The notes beneath the pieces were generated by a model. It ran no database searches. It was not told where the DNA came from and was given only the letters and a program-made list of their open reading frames with translations. Position numbers and translations under genes: made by a program. This document shows positions 58,223 through 64,000 of a stretch of DNA of 64,000 nucleotides, in pieces. Source of the stretch: Loripinus fragilis (taxonomy: Eukaryota; Mollusca; Bivalvia; Lucinida; Lucinidae); contig OZ026526.1 of assembly GCA_964019695.1 (NCBI GenBank), positions 7,335,254 to 7,399,253 on the forward strand, given 5' to 3'. Each line of letters begins with the position of its first letter. Positions within the stretch are counted from its first letter, which is position 1.

Positions 58223-58433
58223 CAGGGGCGGATCCAGGATTTCTGGAAAGGGGGTTCATAAGTATAAAGGTGTGGGGGTTCCCTTTGCTGATTTTATATA
58301 ATTTTTCTTAAATATCCCATGAAAATGAAATAATTTGGTCTCACTGCGACCAAATTATTTCCTTTCCATAGGATATTTAAAAACGGGCGGTAGAGAGGGG
58401 AGTTCAAGCGAAACCCCTCTGGATCCGCCACTG
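58223..58433. mobile_element. Fold-back element with GGATCC-type ends, copy 3
   Basis: Ends CAGGGGCGGATCCAGGATTT and CCCCTCTGGATCCGCCACTG. The centre AAATAATTTGGTCTCACT is mirrored by GCGACCAAATTATTTCC. Confidence 0.85.
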
Positions 58434-58740
58434 AACACTGACAATTTTACGGCTCAAATTCTTTGTGGGTTGGTCTGTGGTCTATGACTGTGGCATTTCT
58501 GAGTCATGTTACTTGTTTTTCAAAGGTGGTAGGAACACAACAGTAACAAATGGTATTTTCTTTCATTTTTTGTGTATTTTCATGTTTTGACAAAAATAAA
58601 AATATATAAATTCTCTACATTTACAATTTTGTGTCTTCTCTGCAATTGCATCGAACACGCTTTATTCACCATTGGTGGCGTGCATGCTGATGTGCAAGAA
58701 ACAACATTATGAGCAGCTCTCAGCAGACAGACCTTGAGGT
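58434..58740. other. Short tail B-like piece, otherwise nothing
   Basis: 58465-58510 (GGTTGGTCTGTGGTCTATGA, GTGGCATTTCTGAGTCATG) resembles the end of tail B. No gene. Confidence 0.4.
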
Positions 58741-58965
58741 TATTGCACGTTTTTCATTTCATGCTGGACGCAACTGAGCATGAAATTTATCCTGCTCATA
58801 AATGTTAAATGCCAACAATTGTTGGCATTTTAACATATATGTGCAGGATAAATACAACATCTGAGAGCTTGAAAGCAATAAAAGTCTTTATTTTTCAGCA
58901 ATTTAGTTTTTATCAGGAATTGAAATTTCTTGCTCAGTTGAGTTGAGCATGAATTTTAATAGCCT
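58740..58965. repeat. Nested inverted repeats
   Basis: The inner palindrome ATGCCAACAATTGTTGGCAT is centred near 58820. It is flanked by TTTATCCTGC and GCAGGATAAA, and further out by ACTGAGCATGAAATTT and GAAATTTCTTGCTCAGT. All pairs point inward to the same centre. Confidence 0.75.
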
Positions 58966-59792
58966 CTGGGCCAGGATGTGCATTTTACCAGCTAAATGGT
59001 AAGGTAGGCTCTGGTGGGAGCTGCTCAGTTAAAGTGATATATACATATACATTACAAATAACAGTTGTTCACCGTTTGAAATGAGATTGAGACTTATAAT
59101 ACGCTAAGTTGTAAGACAGATTAGGAACTCTCTGTGTAAGTGAAATTACATGGTCCTAGTACAAGTGACTCTCATTAACTCGTTCTGCTAAGAGTTAACA
59201 GTAGTTCGATCTAAAAGTAGTTGGTTTAGAAAACAAAGTGTGCTACGAAAAGTATGCATTTTTTCTAATACCCGGCCAAAAGTTATCACATGACACCGAG
59301 TCAATCATTTTTAAACACGTATTTAGAAACGTTGATCGTCATACCGTAATTTATTAATAACTCTTGAGCTCTGCATACCAAACACGATTTCAAGGTATTT
59401 TTCATATTGTATGATGAAACGAATCTTACATTCGTGCTCCTGTATTACTGACTTTTATAAAAAATTGATGTGAAAAAGTGATAAAATGCTCGGCAAGCCT
59501 CACATTTTATCTATTTTTCCCAACTCAATTGATAGAGTCAATAATACATGAGCATTCATGTGAGATCCCATGAAAACGCAATGAATACAGTAATTCAAGA
59601 ATCTGATAAGATTACGTTGAAAAGTCAAAGTTGGGCCCCCTCTGACTAAACTTTCTGGATCCGCGCATGTTATAAAATTTATTAAACTAGTTTGAGGAAA
59701 ATATATAGTTCTAATCTAGACCTAAAGCATGCCCATATGGCGGGTGCATTACTCTAACAACAATACATATTAATTCTTTGCCTTTTTCGTCT
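58966..59792. other. No gene; possible Evx 3' untranslated region and polyadenylation signals
   Basis: On the minus strand AATAAA occurs at 59683-59678 and near 59357-59352, about 400 and 730 bases past the Evx stop codon. Either could serve as a polyadenylation signal for Evx. This is a motif-only call. Confidence 0.3.
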
Positions 59793-59860
59793 GCAAGCAG
59801 TTTGGACCTAGATCAGGTCTGACAAAACGCCTAGCCTGATCTGAATCCAAACTGTTTGAC
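59793..59860. repeat. Hairpin repeat of the 40055 family
   Basis: GCAAGCAGTTTGGACCTAGA pairs with ATCTGAATCCAAACTGTTTG around a GACAAAACGC-containing loop. It lies just past the Evx stop codon on the 3' side. Confidence 0.8.
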
Positions 59861-60080
59861 ACTCTAGTAGCTTTCTTGAAAGAAGCTAAAATAATATTTG
59901 TAAAAGACTGTTATCAGTGAAGGAAATATTCAGCAGACGACAAAAAGGGCATGCATAATAACTCTGTGTGCAAAGATATTACAGTCAATGTTCCTGAGAT
60001 CAAATTTACCCTCTTGAAGAGCATTTTAGTTTTGATTTTATGAGTACACAAAAGTAATTTGTTTGGTGTCTATTCCAGCA

Positions 60081-60674
60081 TTAATGCTTTACTTCCGGTT
60101 TGTATAACATAGACGGGTATGCTGATGGTAGCAGTCCCGGAAGTGACGTTGATAATGATGATCCTAGAGCTGGGTGTAAACCAGTCTGTATATGTGATGG
60201 GAATGACGGATGGATTCCAGTTTGGTAGGTACTTGGTAAAGAGCACGAGGGTAGTCCGCATGGGCATGATTTCGAGCTGTGGAGTCCATTCAAGCTAGAG
60301 TGATCGTCCTTGAGACGATGAGTCAGGTTCAAACCCGTGTCCACGTGTGGTACTGTAGAAGGTGGAGACAGTCGTTCCATACCGGAAGTAGAATTAGAGT
60401 TCAAAACATTTGAGTATCCAGGTAAAGAGTCTACTCGTGGTTTGAATGGTGCTTGTGAAGACAGGGGGCTGAAGGCCGAGGAGGCAGAAGAATAAAGTCC
60501 CGGAAGTGAAAGTCCTGGATACGAAAGTGCGGCTGGATTAGGAAGTGCATATGGATACGAAGCTGCGGCTGCGGCGAGGTAGGCATATATTTGAGGATCT
60601 GGAGGAATGCCATATGGCCAGGTTACAGCCATGCGCTGTCGTTTGTCTTTCATTCTCCTGTTCTGAAACCATAC
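60081..60674 (-). CDS. Evx: Evx homeobox gene, last exon
   Basis: This exon encodes the end of the homeodomain and the C-terminal region of an even-skipped/Evx transcription factor. It starts after a TTTTTTTGCAG acceptor in phase 0 with [16 protein letters not shown], homeodomain positions 47-60 and beyond. W48, F49, N51 and R53, which contact DNA in the recognition helix, are all present. The flanking motif (MAVTWPYG) is diagnostic of Evx. About 175 residues follow, rich in Ala ([13 protein letters not shown]), Pro and Ser, with a near-repeat TGIHPSF/TGLHPAL. It ends in MLYKPEVKH and a TAA at 60081-60083. The LYKP end may correspond to the LFKPY corepressor motif of fly Eve; that is inference. 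Evx proteins act in the nucleus in posterior and neural patterning. The exon has no frame damage. Confidence 0.95.
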   Translation of the reverse strand, partial: VWFQNRRMKDKRQRMAVTWPYGIPPDPQIYAYLAAAAASYPYALPNPAALSYPGLSLPGLYSSASSAFSPLSSQAPFKPRVDSLPGYSNVLNSNSTSGMERLSPPSTVPHVDTGLNLTHRLKDDHSSLNGLHSSKSCPCGLPSCSLPSTYQTGIHPSFPSHIQTGLHPALGSSLSTSLPGLLPSAYPSMLYKPEVKH

Positions 60675-60947
60675 CTGCAAAAAAACAAGGGGGTTATGAA
60701 ATGGGAGGCATTAACGCAAAACTACTGTAGGTGGTGACCCGGTCCTACGGGTCCATGGTGGGGAGATGAGTCAGTACATAATATGTTTGTAGTTATCGTA
60801 TTGTCGAGCAAAGAAGGCTCAGGCGAGTCCGTGTAAATGCACAGCCTCGGTAGAGCATTCGCTGCTCCAATGCACAAACTATGCATTAAGATAAAAACCT
60901 CGACCAACCTCGCTGGATACGTTAGATAGGGTGTTTGAACTTGTGCG

Positions 60948-61171
60948 CAGTGGCGGATCCGGATGGGGTTCAGGGGGTTCAAGAGAACCCCCTCTCTATC
61001 CGCCGTTTTTAATTATCATATAAAAATGATATAATTTGGTCTCAGTGAGGCCAAATTATTTCATTTTCATGGGATATTTAAGAAAAATGAGATTAAATCA
61101 GCAATGCAACCCCCACCCCACCCCTTTATACACATGAAACCCCCTTTCCAAAAATCCTTGATCCGCCCCTG
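60948..61171. mobile_element. Fold-back element with GGATCC-type ends, copy 4 (in Evx intron)
   Basis: Ends CAGTGGCGGATCCGGATGGG and AAATCCTTGATCCGCCCCTG. The centre ATAATTTGGTCTCAGTGAGG is mirrored by CCAAATTATTTCATTTTCAT. Confidence 0.85.
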
Positions 61172-61459
61172 AAGCGATAAGTACCAAAATCTCGAGCACA
61201 TGCCCAAATAGTGCTATCTGATTCAGCATTTATTTGTCAAAATGGTAAAGCAATGTTAACTTTATAACTCGAATATTAGCAAAAGTTGGTGAAAAGTCTG
61301 TTGTTGACAACATCATTCGAAAACATAATCCTGCTTAAAACAACCGAGCAATATCCTTTACATTTCTGTCAATTTACAGGCTGCCCTTTCAGTGGTAATT
61401 TAGGCACGACGCGAGTATGTGGAAAGTCTACTGATACGTGAAATGTGTAGTACATAATT

Positions 61460-62087
61460 TACTTTCTATTTCGGGAAGGTTGAGACAATTGTATGTGTAG
61501 TAACATGTGATTGTTGTATGCATACCTTGATGGTACTTTCAGGAAGATTGAGTTTAACCGCATACCTTAATGGTACATTCAGGAAGATTGAGCTAAAATC
61601 TAATGACAATTGTATGTGTAGTAACATGTGATTGTTGTATGCATACCTTGGTGGTATTTTCAGGAAGTTTGAGCTATTAAATCTGCATACCTTAATGGTA
61701 CTTTCAGGAAGATTGAGCTCAAATCTCATGTCAATTTTATGTGTGGCATCATGTGATTGTTGTATGCATACCTTGACGGTACTTTCGGGAAGCTTGAGCT
61801 AATCCGCATTTCTTAATGGTACTTTCAGGAAGATTGAGCTAAAATCTAATGACAATTGTATTTGTAGCATCATGTGATTATTGTATGCATACCTTAATGG
61901 TACTCAGGAAGATAGGGCTAAAATCCAATGGCAATTGTATGTGTATTGTATGCATACCTTGATGGTACTTTCAGGAAGATTGAGCTAATCCGATTACGCG
62001 CATACCTTAATGGTACTTTCAGGAAGATCTGGCTAAAATCTAATGTCAATTGAAATGTGTTGTAACATGTGATTGTTGTATGCATAC
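61460..62087 (-). repeat. Tandem copies of the Evx homeobox exon end and splice donor
   Basis: About ten copies of the last ~27 bases of the homeobox exon plus the first bases of the intron. On the plus strand each reads GCATACCTTxATGGTACTTT then CAGGAAGATTGAG. They start near 61522, 61558, 61640, 61683, 61765, 61806, 61885, 61952 and 61999, with a degraded one near 61470; the true exon end is at 62083-62110. Spacings alternate between about 40 and 75-80 bases, so the array grew as a two-copy unit of about 120 bp. Most copies still translate as LNLPESTIK followed by a GT donor. Longer copies also carry the following 50 bases of intron (GTATGCATACAACAATCACA). Confidence 0.92.
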
Positions 62088-62248
62088 CTTAATGGTACTT
62101 TCAGGAAGATTGAGCTGCTTAGCAAGTTCGCATCTCTTGGGTCTTGAGACATAATTTTCCTTGTTGAACTCCCGCTCTAGAAGATTGATCTGCTCCTTTG
62201 TGAAGGCTGTTCTGTACCGCCGTACCCCATTGTCTAGCGTAGAAGGAT
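62088..62248 (-). CDS. Evx: Evx homeobox gene, homeobox exon
   Basis: A 161-bp exon with acceptor TCCTCTTCAG before 62248 and donor GTATGC after 62088. Two bases complete a codon begun in the previous exon, then 53 codons follow. These comprise a short linker (PSTLDNG) and homeodomain residues 1-46, starting [12 protein letters not shown] and ending [10 protein letters not shown]8, L16 and F20 of the hydrophobic core are present, and [12 protein letters not shown] matches the Evx signature (vertebrate and fly proteins read nearly the same here). With the last exon it forms an uninterrupted homeodomain. The preceding exon with the N-terminus is not found within the window. Confidence 0.95.
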
Positions 62249-62297
62249 CTGAAGAGGATAAAAATATACATGTACTAGAAATGTGTCGTGTGAGATT

Positions 62298-62491
62298 CAG
62301 TGACGGATCCAGAGGATCCCCGTCCCTGTTTTTAAATATCCTGTGAAAATGAAATAATTTGGTCTCAGTGAGACCAAATTATTTCATGTTCATGGGATAT
62401 TTAAGAAAATTGAGATAAAATCAGCAAAGCGAACCCCCACACATTTATACATATGAACCCCCTTTCCAGATATCATAGATCCGCCCCTGAG
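62298..62491. mobile_element. Fold-back element with GGATCC-type ends, copy 5
   Basis: Ends CAGTGACGGATCCAGAGG and ATCATAGATCCGCCCCTGA. The centre AAATAATTTGGTCTCAGTG is mirrored immediately by AGACCAAATTATTTCATG. It lies in the intron only ~50 bp upstream of the homeobox exon. Confidence 0.85.
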
Positions 62492-64000
62492 ACCCATCCA
62501 TATGTCAAGACAAGCACAATTTTGACCGTAAACTTGTAACTATCATTTTTACCAATCAGTTAAAATTTCTGTTCAAATCAGCTAAACATATGATTACGAT
62601 ACTCAAAAGAATCGTCTCGATGCTATGTCAAGAAATGGAAAAAATTCATTTATATACATGTAATAACCCTGCCATTTTTCGCGGCCCAATGCCACCTAGT
62701 GCGACAAAGTCTATTCTAAACCAAGGACTCTCTATACAAGAAAGACCCTATCTAAACGAATGTATTTTCAAAACAACCCCGTGCGCTCATGAAGGCGAAT
62801 GTGGTATGTTTTCGTTTTGCGTGATACTGGTCATTTTTCCTAGTCCATGTCCGCCATTTTAATCTAACAAAACGAATGTGTTTTGGGGTCTTTCGTGCAT
62901 ATAGCTTGCTAATTATATCATAATTAATATTGGTGCAAATGTTATAGGGCGCTTGTATACCATGTAAGTTAATGCGTTTTATTCAAGTCTATCTTGAATG
63001 TGATCGGCTTGTTGTTAGAATAGGGTAGAATGGGGGTCAGATGTTACTTGGTGAAGCATTGTTACACATTAGCAAAACTTTGACAATCTTATAAAAGCGT
63101 AATGAGTCGGAAGAGCCGACCGGATATATCATCTAGCAATGAGGGTCGTTTAAAAAAACAATTCTGGTACTTTTTTATTTTTTTTTTTCAATGCTGCTGG
63201 TCAAGTTATAATTTAGCTAGCACAGGTAACGTTATCATCGCGATTTACATGATTTTTATTTTATCTAGCATATCTAAGTATTCAATTTGATTTGATCTAA
63301 TATAGCAAACTTTAACTACAGAAATACAATCGAGTCTTCCCAACCGTCGAAAATCAGCAAATATTTCCAATTCGAGTTATGTAGAGTTTGTACGCGAAAG
63401 CATTGGTTGGTAAAGAAATTATGACTCCAAACTTGGTTTATATATTTTGAATCAGAATATGATGTCTATCTAAAAACTGATACGTTTGGAATATATGGAT
63501 AAGGCGATTCTTTTGAAAACAATGTGACTCCTCGACACTTATCGTCCTTAAAAATATCAGCAGATGCAACATGCCAATACTGAAGGGACCCCTTTTGAAT
63601 GCATAAAGTAGCCACCTCGGATAGGCGGCAATCGAATACGTTAATACTATCGACGAACGTATATCACAATATGTTAGAAACAGGGGTTTTCGATTGTCGT
63701 CCGACTGGCGAAAAATGACAATCGAAAACACTGTTTTAGCGATTTTTTATCCGCGCTCGGCGATTATTAAGTGCGTTTTCGATTGCCGTCTATCGGGTGT
63801 GGTAACTATGTATCTAATCTTTGTTGAACGCCCCTCGATTTTTGCGTTTGGGGTGATTGATACCAGTGGTGCATGATATACCTTATTAACTTTTTGAATA
63901 ATTGCTTTAAATGGATATTTCTGCACATTTCTAAGTCTTTCAAATCAAAGTCGCATCTGATCCTTTAGAATTGTTTCCGCGTGACCAAACACCGTGACTA
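62492..64000. other. Upstream Evx intron or flank; no exon recognised
   Basis: I searched the minus strand for an N-terminal Evx exon ending one base into a codon and found nothing convincing. The frames here (for example 63438-63731) lack Evx features. The region is therefore probably intron 1. Confidence 0.45.

Larger units (their letters stand above)
60675..62087 (-). other. Evx: Evx intron inside the homeobox, with exon-end repeat array
   Basis: A 1,413-bp intron splitting the homeodomain exactly between residues 46 and 47, with donor GTATGC at 62087 and acceptor CAG at 60675. An intron at this homeodomain position is, to my knowledge, known in several homeobox classes including Evx. The intron contains a fold-back element at 60948-61171 and, next to the donor, a tandem array of exon-end copies at 61460-62087, listed separately. 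Confidence 0.9.

Noticed and set aside
60081..60680. Single-exon protein beginning MQVWFQNRR
   Set aside because: The apparent start lies in the intron; the exon begins at 60674 with the Val codon after a CAG acceptor and joins the homeobox exon in frame.
61466..61729. Separate small gene encoding repeated LNLPESTIK segments
   Set aside because: It is a fortuitous frame through the exon-end array in the Evx intron; it has no start context and no acceptor.

Overview
This window looks like a repeat-rich, intron-bearing animal genome, most likely a bivalve mollusc or a close lophotrochozoan relative. Three things point there: a split Evx (even-skipped) homeobox gene, several clades of degenerate metazoan retroelements (Penelope-like, DIRS-order, LINE), and many short fold-back repeats of the kind common in bivalve genomes. 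The species cannot be named from the sequence. There are no bacterial operons, no CRISPR array and no rRNA. The only convincing host gene is Evx on the minus strand at the right end: exon 3 at 60081-60674 and the main homeobox exon at 62088-62248. The N-terminal exon is not seen and probably lies beyond base 64000. Most of the other open frames in the window are relics of mobile elements or read through simple repeats.

Layout. 0-6 kb: a Penelope-like reverse transcriptase with its 3' tail repeats, a LINE scrap, minus-oriented tail copies, a (CT)n tract and a small inverted-repeat element. 6.7-7.8 kb: a 74-bp-dimer minisatellite with a 296-bp higher-order period. 8.1-12.7 kb: a structurally almost complete tyrosine-recombinase retrotransposon (DIRS order, PAT/Ngaro-like) on the minus strand, with split direct repeats A1-ORFs-B1-A2-B2. 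12.8-14.6 kb: a decayed Penelope-like copy. 14.6-15.2 kb: a tandem repeat rich in AAGGTCA. 18.8-19.8 kb: a LINE relic. 19.9-21.2 kb: an (AT)n block followed by nearly three identical 380-bp units that contain a tRNA-like promoter. 24.6-26.3 kb: palindromes and a 1,047-bp terminal-inverted-repeat element. 29.6 kb: a tRNA-headed SINE. 33.1-35.8 kb: a LINE split by an inserted tail repeat. 38-42 kb: several hairpin repeats. 42.9-44.6 kb: an old duplication. 46 kb: a second (AT)n block. 49.8-54.9 kb: two LINE fragments and a Penelope-like 5' end. 56-57.1 kb: a ~70-bp minisatellite. 57.4-62.5 kb: four copies of one fold-back element around Evx.

The most unusual structure is in Evx intron 2. Immediately downstream of the homeobox exon is a tandem array of about ten copies of that exon's last ~27 bases together with its 5' splice site and adjoining intron. 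Each copy keeps most of the LNLPESTIK coding sequence and nearly all keep a GT donor. This gives one real donor and many look-alikes in a developmental regulator. The DIRS-order element is the other informative structure, because its repeats let the likely 3-bp recombination core be read directly. All family assignments come from reading motifs by eye; no database search was possible.
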